Shown here in pieces: positions 8,063-17,095 of a stretch of 64,000 nt of DNA; the stretch's first letter is position 1, and each line of letters starts with the position of its first letter. Position numbers and translations under genes: made by a program. The notes under the pieces are model-generated. The model was not told where the DNA came from. It saw only the letters and a program-made list of their open reading frames with translations, and searched no databases. This stretch comes from CAZDKK01 sp964506245 (lineage in GTDB: Bacteria; Eisenbacteria; RBG-16-71-46; CAIMUX01; WJJG01): NCBI GenBank assembly GCA_964506245.1, contig CAZDKK010000001.1:1-64000 (forward strand). The letters are read 5' to 3'.

Positions 8063-9013
8063 ATGACGGTTCCAGACACACTGCTAGGGACCGTGGCGGC
8101 CGGGGGTTCAGGGGAACGAGCCGCGCGCACGGACCGCGACGAGCATCCTGGAGGGATCGAAGGCGGATGGAGTCGCCGGCCCGTCCTGGGCGTCTTGGCC
8201 CCCCTTGCGCTCGTGGCGGTACTGGCGATGCTCGGCGGGTGCGCCCATGTGGGGCACGATGCGACCCACGATGCGACGCTGAGCGATGCCATGCGCGAGG
8301 CAAAGAAGCCGAAGCGAGAGCAGCGGGTGCTCCCCGCGGGTCACGACGAGCCGGAAGAGGAACCGGAAGAACAGGTCGACCTGCGTGAGGGGACCACGTG
8401 CGCCGACACCGTCGCAGCGCGAGCCGGCGAAGGGACCGCCTCGCCGTCCGGTCCATCCTCCCGGCCGGGTCGCAAGCACTACGGCGTCATCGCGTCGCTC
8501 GGCGACCATGCCGGTCACCGGCTCAGCGGGTTCGGAGCCTGTGGGATCCTCATCGGCGAGGATGCGGGGGCGCGGACCCGCGTGGACCTGTCCGCCGCGT
8601 GCGGCCAGGTGGACACGCGGCCCAGCGATCCGCGGGCGGCCGGGATCAAGGGAGTGAGCGAGCTGGGCGGCGAGGTGTCGGTCCGGAGGTACCTCACCTC
8701 CGACCACACGCTCGTGGGGGCCTACGCGATGCTGGGGCTCCGGGGGGGCTGGCTCTTCTTCGACTTCGCCCACCCCCTGAGCGTCGAAGAAGGCGGGAAG
8801 ATCGAGACCGTCAAGAGCGACATCATCGGGTTCGGCGAGCTCTTGCTGGGTCTGGGGATCGCGCCGCTCCAGCTCAGGCATCTGCAGATAGGCGTGAACG
8901 CCTGCTGGGGTTTCCGGCAGTATGCCGGTGACACGTACGAGGGCTTCGCGAACGACGCCTTCCACCCCGCCGGTTCCTGGCGCCTGCAATTCGAATTGAG
9001 CACCTCCCACTGA
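8063..9013 (+). CDS. Uncharacterised lipoprotein, possible outer-membrane-associated
   Basis: A 316-residue protein of unknown function. The ATG at 8063 has a GAGGGGG box. A hydrophobic segment (VLGVLAPLALVAVLAML) ends at the lipobox LGGC near residue 60, so about 35 residues of basic N-region precede it, unusually long. A Glu/Pro-rich linker follows. The C-terminal half (from about residue 140) alternates Gly and aromatic residues (YGVIASLGDHAGHRLSGFG, AYAMLGLRGGWLFFDF) and ends in WRLQFELSTSH, resembling a small beta-barrel or outer-membrane beta-sandwich. It lies between the sugar importer and the GH38 gene, possibly the same locus. Confidence 0.6.
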   Translation: MTVPDTLLGTVAAGGSGERAARTDRDEHPGGIEGGWSRRPVLGVLAPLALVAVLAMLGGCAHVGHDATHDATLSDAMREAKKPKREQRVLPAGHDEPEEEPEEQVDLREGTTCADTVAARAGEGTASPSGPSSRPGRKHYGVIASLGDHAGHRLSGFGACGILIGEDAGARTRVDLSAACGQVDTRPSDPRAAGIKGVSELGGEVSVRRYLTSDHTLVGAYAMLGLRGGWLFFDFAHPLSVEEGGKIETVKSDIIGFGELLLGLGIAPLQLRHLQIGVNACWGFRQYAGDTYEGFANDAFHPAGSWRLQFELSTSH

Positions 9014-9137
9014 CCGCAGGACTGAACGCAGGCCGCCCTTCCCGGCACCATCGCGTCCCATCGCTCGGGCTTCACCCTCGCGGGGTTCTGGTGCAGAATC
9101 AGACCGAATCACGGGTTCCGAGGGAAAGGGGGAGAGC

Positions 9138-12100
9138 ATGCGGCGAGGTGCAAGCGCGATGGGGCGGAACAGGCCGGGCGGCGCAATCGAGGCCGCGCAA
9201 CGGGGACGGAGGCCGGCCGCGCCGCCGAGGGCGGTGGCGCTCGCGGTCCTCCTCCTGGCCGCCATGGCGCTGGTGGCTGGCGCGCAGTCCGCGCCGGGCC
9301 AACCCCCCGCGTTCCCGCCCGGCTGCTGGCCGGGCGAACCCACCCTCCACGCCGTGGCCACCGCCCACCTCGATACCCAGTGGCGTTGGACCATCCAGGA
9401 GACGATCAACGAGTACATCCCGGCCACCCTGGAGCAGAACTTCGCGCTCTTCGAGAAGTATCCCCGCTACGTCTTCAGCTTCGAGGGTGCCTTCCGCTAC
9501 CAGCTCATGAAGGAGTACTACCCCGAGGCCTACGAGCGCATGAAGGGCTACGTGCGCGCCGGCCGCTGGGTGCCCAACGGGAGCTGGCTGGATGCCGTCG
9601 ACACCAACATCCCCGCGGCCGAGTCGCTCATCCGCCACGCGCTCTACGGGCAGGGCTTCTTCCGCCGCGAATTCGGCCTCACCAGTCGCGACGTCTTCCT
9701 GCCCGACTGCTTCGGCTTCTCCTACGCGCTGCCGGCCATCGCGGCCCACTGCGGGCTGCTCGGCTTCTCCAGCCAGAAGCTTTCCTGGGGCTCCGCTTAT
9801 GGCGTCCCCTTCGACGTCGGCCTCTGGGAGGGCGTGGACGGATCGGAGGTCGTCGCCGCCCTGAGGCCCAACGCCTACGTCTCGGAGATCAAGAGCGACC
9901 TGAGCGCCGACTCCGCCTGGACGGCGACGATCGCCCATCAGGGCGAGCAATCGGGGGTCTGCGTCGGATACAAGTACTACGGTACCGGCGATACGGGCGG
10001 CGGCCCCACCGACGGATCGGTCGCCTGGCTCGAGCGCAGCATGGACGGCGCCGGACCGGTGCGCGTCAAGCCCGCCGGCGCCGACCAGCTCGCGCGCGAC
10101 CTCACGGCCGACCTGGCCGGCGCCCGCGGCGGCCTGCCCCGGGGCCTCGAGCAGGGCCTGAGCCTGTCCGATCAGGCTGGCCCGCTGCGCCGGCTGCCGC
10201 GCTATCGCGGCGAGCTGGTGATGACCGATCACGGGACCGGCTGCTACACGTCCGAATCGGCGATGAAGCGCTGGAACCGCAAGAACGAGCGGCTGGCCGA
10301 CGCGGCCGAGCGCGCCGCGGTGATCGCCGATTGGCTCGGCGGCTACGCCTACCCGCGCGAGACGTTGCGCGAAGCCTGGACGCGCTTCCTCTGCCACCAG
10401 TTCCACGACGACTTGACCGGCACCAGCATCCCGGAGGCGTACAAGTTCTCCTGGAACGATGAAGCCATCGCGCAGAACCAGTTCGCCGATGTGCTCACGC
10501 AGGCAGTGGGAGCGGTCAGCCGCGGGCTCGACACGCGCGTCGAGGGCATGCCGGTTGTCGTGTACAACCCCCTGTCGATCGAGCGCGAGGACGTCGTCGA
10601 GGCGTCGGTCACATACCCGGGTGGCCCCCCACAGGCTGTACAGGTGTTCGACGACCAGGGGGTCGAGGTTCCCTCGCAGATCAACGCGCGCGATGGCGAC
10701 GGGCTGGAGATTGTCTTCCTGGCGCGGGTGCCCTCCATCGGCTTTGCCGTCTACGACGTGCGACCCGCGCGGGAGGGCTGCCGGCTCGTGACGGGGCTGC
10801 GGGTCGACACCGCCTCGCTCACCAACACGCGGTACGCGGTGCGGCTCGATCTGCAGGGCAACATCGCCGCGATCCGAGACCTGGCCGCCGGCCGGGAGGT
10901 GCTCGCGGGCCCCGCGGAGCTGCAGCTCCTGGCGGACAGCCCAGTGGACTGGGCGGCATGGGAAGTCGACTTCGACGACGTGATGGCCAAGCCGCGCGAG
11001 GTGGTGGGCGTGCCCACCCGGACGCGTGTGGTCGAGTCGGGCCCGGCGCGCGTGACGCTCGAGGTCGTGCGCGAGACGGCGGGGTCGATCTTCACGCAGC
11101 GCATCCGGCTGGGGGCGGGCGACGCCGGCCAGCGCGTCGAGATCGACACCGAGATCGACTGGCGGACGAAGGGCACGCTGCTCAAGGCGGCCTTTCCGCT
11201 GACGGTTCGCGACGAGATGGCCACCTACGACATCGGGCTGGGCACGATCGAACGCGGCACGAATCGCAAGGAGCTCTACGAGGTGCCGGGACAGCAGTGG
11301 GCCGACCTCACCGACGCCGATGGCAAGTACGGTGTGGCCGTGTTCAACGACTGCCGCTATGGGTGGGATCGGCCCGACGACCACACGCTGCGCCTGACGC
11401 TGCTGCACACGCCGGAGGTCAACGACCGCTGGACCTGGATCGAGGACCAGGCCTCGCAGGACCTGGGGCGGCACCGGGTCCTCTATGCGCTGGCCGGACA
11501 CATGGGCGACTGGCGGGCGGGCGACGTCACCTGGACGGCCGAGCGCGTGAACCAGCCGCTGCGCGCGTTCCAGGCCGCACCGCACGAGGGGAAGCTCGGC
11601 CGCCGGTTCTCGTTCCTCACGGTCACAACACCGGGAGAGAGCGCGCCGCTGCCGCGCGTGGCCGTACGGGCGCTCAAGCTGGCGGAAGAGAGCGATGAGA
11701 TCGTCTGCCGCCTGCAGGAGCTCGATGGGCGGGAGCACGACGTCGCGGTGGCCCCCTGCGCCTCCATCGAGGCGGCCCGGGAGGTCAACGGCGCCGAGGA
11801 GCCCGTGGGCGAGATCCCGTTGCGGGAGAAACCGTCGCCGGACCCATCGCCGCGCTCCGATCGCAGGGCGTCTTCATCCAGCGGCGCGCTCGGCGGGAAC
11901 CCGAGCTTGCACATGGCTGCCGCAGCGTACCGCCCGCTGGCGCTTGCCGTACGGATCGCGCCCGCGCCGGTGCGCCTCGACCGGCCTACGAGTCTTCCCC
12001 TCGCGCTGCCGTACAACTTGGACGGCATCAGCAGCGACCTGAATCGCACGGATGGAGACTTCGACGGCAGTGGACACACACTGGCCGGCGAGCTGCTGCC

Positions 12101-13340
12101 GGCCGAGATCGTGACCGGCGGGGTCACCTTCACGACCGGACCGCGGGAAGCGGGTTGGGCCAATGTCGTGGCCTGCGACGGGCAGTCGGTGCAGGTGCCG
12201 GCGGGGGCGTACGACCGCCTCTATCTGCTGGCCGCGGCCGTGGGGGGCGACCGCCGCGCGCAGTTCAGCGTGAACGGCCGGCAGGTCGAGCTCACCATTC
12301 AGGATTGGGCGGCGCCGGTCGCGCAGTGGAACAACCGGCTCGTGGAGGGCGGGCTGACCTCTGATCCGTCGCGCATCGAGCCGGCCTACGTCAAGGAGGA
12401 TCCGATCGCGTGGGTGGGCACGCATCGCCACGGCCCGGCCGGTGACAATCGCGCCTACGAGTTCACGCAGTTCTTCCGCTATCCGATCGACCTTCCCGCT
12501 GGGGGCAAGGGTGGAGTGCTCCGTCTGCCGGACGACCCGCGCATCCGCCTGCTGGCCGTCACGGCCGCGCGCAACGAGAACGACGAACTGCGGCCCGCGA
12601 CCGCGCTCGCGGAGCGCGCCCGCGCGACCTTGGTGCGCTTTGGCAGCGAGCCGCGCGACTTCATCGGATCGACGAACGTCACGCTATCGTCGCCCAACGG
12701 CCTGGCCGAGATCCATTACACGCTCGATGGCTCGCGTCCCACGCCTGACTCGCCGCTCTACACGGGACCCATCCGGCTCGATGACACGCGCACGGTCAAG
12801 GCGCGCGCCTTTGCGCCCGGCTTCGACGATGCCTTTGCCATCGAGGAAACGTACACGCTCCGCCAGCCGCGCGCGTCCGAGCGTGTCGCGGGTCTCCAGC
12901 CCGGGCTGGTGGCGCGCTACTACGAGGGCGACTGGCGGCGGCTGCCGGACTTCGCCACGCTCACGCCACCGCGCACCGACACGGTTCCCGCGGTCGCGAT
13001 CCCGCCCTACGCGCGCGCGACGCAGATCGGCCTGACCTTCGTCGGCTTCATCGAGGTGCCGCGCGACGGGGTGTATACGTTCCACCTCTGGTCGGACGAC
13101 GGCAGCGCGCTCTTCCTGGGCGGAGAGATGCTGATCGACAACGACGGGCCGCACGGGAGCCGGGAGCGAAAGGCCAACGCGGCGCTCCTCGCCGGGCATC
13201 ACCCGATCGAGGTGCGGTACTTCCAGATCGGCGGTGGGGCGGAGCTGGAACTGGAGATCGAGGGACCGGGTCTCCAGTTGCAGGCGGTGCCGGCCGGGAT
13301 GCTGTGGTACAGGCCCGAGCAGCTCTACGCGCGGCCCTGA
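9138..13340 (+). CDS. Secreted GH38 alpha-mannosidase-like enzyme with CHB_HEX_C and PA14 domains
   Basis: This 1400-residue protein has an N-terminal signal segment (hydrophobic core residues 31-48 after an Arg-rich lead). The GH38 catalytic domain follows: the zinc-binding AHLDTQW (His77, Asp79) and the nucleophile context FLPDCFGFS (Asp190) match the family HxD and DPFGHS motifs. Next come the helical and beta-sandwich parts of GH38 to about residue 900. Near residues 1175-1240 is a chitobiase C-terminal-like fold (IHYTLDGSRPTPDSPLYTG), and the last 145 residues are a PA14 module (GVYTFHLWSDDGSALFLGG). It probably releases mannose from glycans outside the cytoplasm, feeding the importer upstream. 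Substrate specificity is inferred. Confidence 0.85.
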   Translation: MRRGASAMGRNRPGGAIEAAQRGRRPAAPPRAVALAVLLLAAMALVAGAQSAPGQPPAFPPGCWPGEPTLHAVATAHLDTQWRWTIQETINEYIPATLEQNFALFEKYPRYVFSFEGAFRYQLMKEYYPEAYERMKGYVRAGRWVPNGSWLDAVDTNIPAAESLIRHALYGQGFFRREFGLTSRDVFLPDCFGFSYALPAIAAHCGLLGFSSQKLSWGSAYGVPFDVGLWEGVDGSEVVAALRPNAYVSEIKSDLSADSAWTATIAHQGEQSGVCVGYKYYGTGDTGGGPTDGSVAWLERSMDGAGPVRVKPAGADQLARDLTADLAGARGGLPRGLEQGLSLSDQAGPLRRLPRYRGELVMTDHGTGCYTSESAMKRWNRKNERLADAAERAAVIADWLGGYAYPRETLREAWTRFLCHQFHDDLTGTSIPEAYKFSWNDEAIAQNQFADVLTQAVGAVSRGLDTRVEGMPVVVYNPLSIEREDVVEASVTYPGGPPQAVQVFDDQGVEVPSQINARDGDGLEIVFLARVPSIGFAVYDVRPAREGCRLVTGLRVDTASLTNTRYAVRLDLQGNIAAIRDLAAGREVLAGPAELQLLADSPVDWAAWEVDFDDVMAKPREVVGVPTRTRVVESGPARVTLEVVRETAGSIFTQRIRLGAGDAGQRVEIDTEIDWRTKGTLLKAAFPLTVRDEMATYDIGLGTIERGTNRKELYEVPGQQWADLTDADGKYGVAVFNDCRYGWDRPDDHTLRLTLLHTPEVNDRWTWIEDQASQDLGRHRVLYALAGHMGDWRAGDVTWTAERVNQPLRAFQAAPHEGKLGRRFSFLTVTTPGESAPLPRVAVRALKLAEESDEIVCRLQELDGREHDVAVAPCASIEAAREVNGAEEPVGEIPLREKPSPDPSPRSDRRASSSSGALGGNPSLHMAAAAYRPLALAVRIAPAPVRLDRPTSLPLALPYNLDGISSDLNRTDGDFDGSGHTLAGELLPAEIVTGGVTFTTGPREAGWANVVACDGQSVQVPAGAYDRLYLLAAAVGGDRRAQFSVNGRQVELTIQDWAAPVAQWNNRLVEGGLTSDPSRIEPAYVKEDPIAWVGTHRHGPAGDNRAYEFTQFFRYPIDLPAGGKGGVLRLPDDPRIRLLAVTAARNENDELRPATALAERARATLVRFGSEPRDFIGSTNVTLSSPNGLAEIHYTLDGSRPTPDSPLYTGPIRLDDTRTVKARAFAPGFDDAFAIEETYTLRQPRASERVAGLQPGLVARYYEGDWRRLPDFATLTPPRTDTVPAVAIPPYARATQIGLTFVGFIEVPRDGVYTFHLWSDDGSALFLGGEMLIDNDGPHGSRERKANAALLAGHHPIEVRYFQIGGGAELELEIEGPGLQLQAVPAGMLWYRPEQLYARP

Positions 13341-13356
13341 GACCGCGGCGGCGGTC
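13341..13356 (+). terminator. Hairpin directly after the GH38 stop
   Basis: GACCGC-GGCG-GCGGTC forms a perfect 6-bp stem immediately after the TGA, followed by CCTTCGGTT. A second inverted repeat, CCGGTCAGC (13370-13378) with GCTGACCGG (13407-13415), lies just beyond. There is no real T-run, so termination is only suggested. Confidence 0.4.
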
Positions 13357-13539
13357 CCTTCGGTTCACCCCGGTCAGCGCGGGGGCGCCACGGGCGCAAG
13401 CCGCGAGCTGACCGGGCGGAGCGGCGGGCGCGGGCAGCGCTTGTCCCAGCCCGGACAATCTGCTAGACCCAAGGAGTCAAGACGGCGCGGGGCGCCGGAG
13501 GATGCACAAGTGCGGGCCGCAGCCCGCAGGAGGGAGACC

Positions 13540-15138
13540 ATGAAACGCTGGATGACTATCGGCGCTCTGTTGCTGATCGTTGCGGTGGCGGGCGTCGTGG
13601 GCTGTAGCGACGACGATGATTCGACCAGTCCGGACACAACGGCCCCCACGGTGAGCATCACTTCGCCGACCGCCAATGCCACCGTGCGGGACTCGGTCAT
13701 CATCACGGCATCCGCCTCGGACAACCGCGGCATCGCCCGCGTCGATTTCTTCGTGGACGGTGACAGCGTCGGCACCGACGACAGGAGTCCCTACGCCTGG
13801 GTCTGGCGCCTGGCGGGGGAGACCTTTGGGCCGCACACACTCCGGTGCCGGGCGATCGACACATCGGACAACGAGAAGCTCTCGACCGAGGTGCCGGTCA
13901 CCATCTCGGATCTGATCCTCACGGCCAACTTCACCAGCGGCTGGCTCCCGCAGAGCCAGGGGACCGGCATGCTCTTCGTCTCCGCGGCGGATGGCACCCT
14001 CCTGGCCGAGCTGACCTGGTCTGAGAGCGGCAGCTTCGCGGTGCAACCGCTCGAGGGTGTGACGCAGGTTCCGGGCAAGGTCAGCGTCACGGTCGTTACA
14101 CACGACGCGACCGGGCAGAGCGTGTCCATCGTGACCAACCGGGGCGTCATGCCCGCGAGTTGGACCTGGCAGGGTCGCCAGCGGCCGCAGTTCGAGACGC
14201 CCTCCGCGATCACCCTGGTCTTCGAGAACAACCCGAACCAGATCGGATACGTCGTCAGCTCCCCCTGGGCGGACGACCAGAATTACACGATCAGTCTCCC
14301 CAGCCAGCTCGAGTTCCTGCTGCACGACGCCAGCAATGACCTCTTCGTGGTGTACGGCTTGCTCAACGGATCCCCGCGCTACAAGTGGTTCAACGACGTG
14401 ACGGTCGGCACGGGCGAGTACACCGCCAACCTCCAGGGTGCGACGGCCGCTGGTAAGAAGTCCGTGGGGCTGCCGGGCGGTAACGCGGCCCACGTGGCTC
14501 GGCTGTACGGATTCCCGGAGGAGGGCAACCACCATGCCGGTGTCTACCTGCTGTCCACCACGGGGTCGAACACGTCGGAGGACGAGGCCGACCTGTACTA
14601 CCCGTCCGGTCTGACGGACTTCATGTCCCGCATTCGCGTGGACGCGGGATCCGGAACGAAGTACTGGAGCGAGACCCGCACCGGGTCGATGACGACGCTC
14701 GAGGCGGACTTCGCCGTCAACAACGGCGACCTGGTCTACGCGGCGCAAGCCCCCACGGGCTTCAGCGCAGCCATCTCCGGGAGCGTCGACCAGCTTCGCA
14801 CCTGTTGGCAGGTGGCTGGCGCGAATACCTATCGCTGGTTCGTCTACAGCGCTCCGTCGGACAAGGTCTACGCGCTGCCCGCGCTGCCGCCCGACTTCGT
14901 CACGCTCTTCGGTGAGGCCGCGGTCGATGCCTTCGTGCTGCAGTACGCGGAGCTGATCGACTACCCGCAGCTCACCACGTTCGACGAGGTGATCACCACG
15001 ACCTTCGGGGGTGGTGAGCCGTTCGGCGACGCAGTCAACACCGTGCGGACCACGGGCTTCTGGTCCGCGGCCGCGGAACACATCCAGCCGGTCGCGCATC
15101 ACAACGACGCGCGCGACGCCTTCGGAGGCGAGCGCTAG
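13540..15138 (+). CDS. Lipoprotein with N-terminal Ig-like domain, function unknown
   Basis: A 532-residue lipoprotein. The ATG at 13540 follows AGGAGGGAGA. The signal peptide ends at lipobox AGVVGC (Cys about residue 23), then an Asp/Ser-rich tether. Residues 34-125 form an Ig-like domain of the Big_7 type (APTVSITSPTANATVRDSV, ARVDFFVDGDSVGTD). The remaining 400 residues are beta-rich without a family I recognise; the patterns SWTWQGRQRP and LYGFPEEGNHHAGVYLLS are conspicuous. The longer frame back to 13234 overlaps the end of the GH38 gene and lacks a signal peptide. It is probably a surface or periplasmic protein. Confidence 0.75.
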   Translation: MKRWMTIGALLLIVAVAGVVGCSDDDDSTSPDTTAPTVSITSPTANATVRDSVIITASASDNRGIARVDFFVDGDSVGTDDRSPYAWVWRLAGETFGPHTLRCRAIDTSDNEKLSTEVPVTISDLILTANFTSGWLPQSQGTGMLFVSAADGTLLAELTWSESGSFAVQPLEGVTQVPGKVSVTVVTHDATGQSVSIVTNRGVMPASWTWQGRQRPQFETPSAITLVFENNPNQIGYVVSSPWADDQNYTISLPSQLEFLLHDASNDLFVVYGLLNGSPRYKWFNDVTVGTGEYTANLQGATAAGKKSVGLPGGNAAHVARLYGFPEEGNHHAGVYLLSTTGSNTSEDEADLYYPSGLTDFMSRIRVDAGSGTKYWSETRTGSMTTLEADFAVNNGDLVYAAQAPTGFSAAISGSVDQLRTCWQVAGANTYRWFVYSAPSDKVYALPALPPDFVTLFGEAAVDAFVLQYAELIDYPQLTTFDEVITTTFGGGEPFGDAVNTVRTTGFWSAAAEHIQPVAHHNDARDAFGGER

Positions 15139-15213
15139 CCGGGCGACGGGATTCCAGCACACGGGCTTGGTCACCTCGCGCCGGCCTGCGGCGCGTCGCG
15201 GGAGATCTATCCC

Positions 15214-16311
15214 ATGAGCCGTATCTCCGATCTGCGCAGTGACACGGTGACCAAGCCCACGCCCGCCATGCGGGCCGCGATGGCGTCGGCCGAGGTGGGG
15301 GATGACGTCTTCGGCGAGGACCCGACCATCCTGCGGCTCGAGGAACGCGCGGCCGGCATCGCGGGCAAGGAGGCGGCGGTCTTCGTGCCCTCGGGCACCA
15401 TGGCCAACGAGCTCGCCATCCGCAGCCAGACCAGCGCGGGCGACGAGATCATGCTCGAGGAGCACTGCCACGTCTTCGACTTCGAGTCGGGAGCCGTGGC
15501 CAACATCTGCGGTGTCCTGCCGCGGCAGATCCCAGGCACCCGGGGCGTAATCACCTGGGATCAGATCGCCGAGCGCCTGCGCGGCGAGAACGAGCACTAC
15601 GCGCCCGTGACCCTGATCCTGCTCGAGAACACGCACAACCGGGCGGGGGGCGCGATCTTCCCGCTCGAGGAGATGGAGCGCATCGGACGCGAGGCGCGGG
15701 CCCGGGGCCTGCGGGTTCACGTCGATGGCGCCCGCATCTTCAACGCGGTCGTGGCGACCGGGACCCCGGCGGCCACCTATGCCGCGTGCGCCGACACGAT
15801 CTCGTTCTGCTTCTCGAAGGGGCTGGGTGCGCCGGTGGGGTCGGCCCTGGTGGGATCGCGCGAGACGATCAAGCGCGCCCGCCGCTTCCGCAAGATGTTC
15901 GGCGGCGGGATGCGGCAAGCGGGCATCATCGCGGCCGGGGCGCTCCACGCGCTCGAGCACCACATCTCGCGCCTGGCCGAGGACCATGCGCGGGCCCGCC
16001 GGCTGGCGGAGGGGATCGCCTCGCTCCCGGGCTTCGGGGTGTGGAACAATCCCCCGGACACCAACATGGTCTTCGTGGACGTGCTTCCCGTTGGGGCTGC
16101 ACAAAGCCCTTCCAGTGCGGTGCCGCGAGAAGGCGCAGCGTCCGGTCCCCGGACCGCGCCGGAGGTCTGCGCGGCCCTGCAGGAGCGGGCTGTCCTGTGC
16201 CTGCCGGTGAGCCCGAGCCGGATCCGGCTCGTTGTTCACCTGGATGTCGACGATGAGGACATCACCCGCGCGATCGCCGCCTTCGGGGACGTAGGGGCGG
16301 CGCGCGGATAG
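15214..16311 (+). CDS. ltaE: Low-specificity L-threonine aldolase
   Basis: A 365-residue fold-type I PLP enzyme that cleaves L-threonine or L-allo-threonine to glycine and acetaldehyde in the cytoplasm. Diagnostic segments: DLRSDTVTKPTPAMRAAM at the N-terminus, GDDVFGEDPTI, the cofactor-binding HVDGAR, and the Schiff-base lysine in SFCFSKGLGAPVGS (about residue 200). A Pro/Ser-rich insert of about 20 residues near 300 (SSAVPREGAASG) departs from typical LtaE. It is transcribed alone, with 75 bp to the upstream lipoprotein gene. Confidence 0.93.
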   Translation: MSRISDLRSDTVTKPTPAMRAAMASAEVGDDVFGEDPTILRLEERAAGIAGKEAAVFVPSGTMANELAIRSQTSAGDEIMLEEHCHVFDFESGAVANICGVLPRQIPGTRGVITWDQIAERLRGENEHYAPVTLILLENTHNRAGGAIFPLEEMERIGREARARGLRVHVDGARIFNAVVATGTPAATYAACADTISFCFSKGLGAPVGSALVGSRETIKRARRFRKMFGGGMRQAGIIAAGALHALEHHISRLAEDHARARRLAEGIASLPGFGVWNNPPDTNMVFVDVLPVGAAQSPSSAVPREGAASGPRTAPEVCAALQERAVLCLPVSPSRIRLVVHLDVDDEDITRAIAAFGDVGAARG

Positions 16312-16754
16312 GGGTCGCTCCCTCGAGATTCCCCGCACGGGAGTTGAAGGACCTTCCCCCGGGCGATCCCAGCCGAAAAAACGCAGGAATCCCCCCACCT
16401 GCATCCGTCTCTCTCGAACACAGAGGCCGCGGAATCCGTCTATACTGTGGTCGTGCGACCTTACCTGCGCCTGCCCGGCATTTGCGCCGGGGTGATGGAG
16501 CTAGGGCCGGCGAGGGAGGATCGGACCACCGGCCGTGGGCACGCGGTCGCGGCTCGGGCTCGGTGATGACAGACCCCCCCCAGAAGGACAGCAGAGCGGA
16601 AGGGTCCGGAAGCGTTCTCCTGATTCCCCCCTTAGGAAAACGTGAGCTGTTCATTGCCCTTCGCTCAGGACACGCCTGAGAGGTTTGGCATTTACTTGTA
16701 TTCGTTACCGTTACCCCCCAAAGACCCCGGCCGGTAAGTCAGGAGGATCTGGCG
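16312..16754 (+). other. Non-coding leader region upstream of the secreted protein/TPR regulator pair
   Basis: These 443 bp contain no convincing gene; a 111-codon open frame here is Pro/Arg/Gly-rich and lacks a ribosome site. TATACT at 16441-16446 could be a -10 element, without a good -35. The length suggests a regulated promoter region for the two genes downstream. Confidence 0.4.
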
Positions 16755-17075
16755 ATGAACTCGAGAACGAAGGGAACCCGCGGGGCCGCGCTATCGGTGC
16801 TGGCACTGGCGGTGATCATGGCCAGCGCGCTGGCGTGGGCCGCCCCCGGTGCGGTCCAGCCGCCGGCGGACACGGGGAGGGATGCCAGGACCGCCCAGGT
16901 CTCGGCTCCCGCCCAGGCTGACCAGGACGATGTCGGCATCTGGCGCGACACGAGCCGCGGCGAGGACCCGGGCACGACGGACGGCGACCCCGACATCCCG
17001 ATGGACTCACCGCGCACCACCATCGAGTTGCTGCGTATCCGACTGATGGTGCTCATGGCGGCACTGGGGTTCTGA
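16755..17075 (+). CDS. Small secreted protein of unknown function
   Basis: A 106-residue product with a perfect AGGAGG box 8 bases before the ATG. A signal peptide (LSVLALAVIMASALAWA) ends near residue 30. The mature part is short, acidic and Pro/Asp-rich (DGDPDIPMDSPRT), then ends in a hydrophobic Leu/Met helix (IELLRIRLMVLMAALGF) that could anchor it or act as a signal. It precedes the TPR/AAA+ regulator by 20 bp, so the two are probably cotranscribed. I recognise no family; the pairing suggests the small protein is a target or sensor partner of the regulator. Confidence 0.6.
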   Translation: MNSRTKGTRGAALSVLALAVIMASALAWAAPGAVQPPADTGRDARTAQVSAPAQADQDDVGIWRDTSRGEDPGTTDGDPDIPMDSPRTTIELLRIRLMVLMAALGF

Positions 17076-17095
17076 ACACAGGCGGGGGGGAGGCC

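Noticed and set aside
16344..16679. A 111-codon open frame in the leader of the TPR regulator pair.
   Set aside because: Pro/Arg/Gly-rich, no ribosome site, no domain; likely chance.
16686..16700. TGGCATTTACTTGTA upstream of the small secreted gene looked like a sigma-54 promoter.
   Set aside because: The GG and the -12 G are one base too close, and the -12 dinucleotide is GT, not GC. Spacing is critical for sigma-54.
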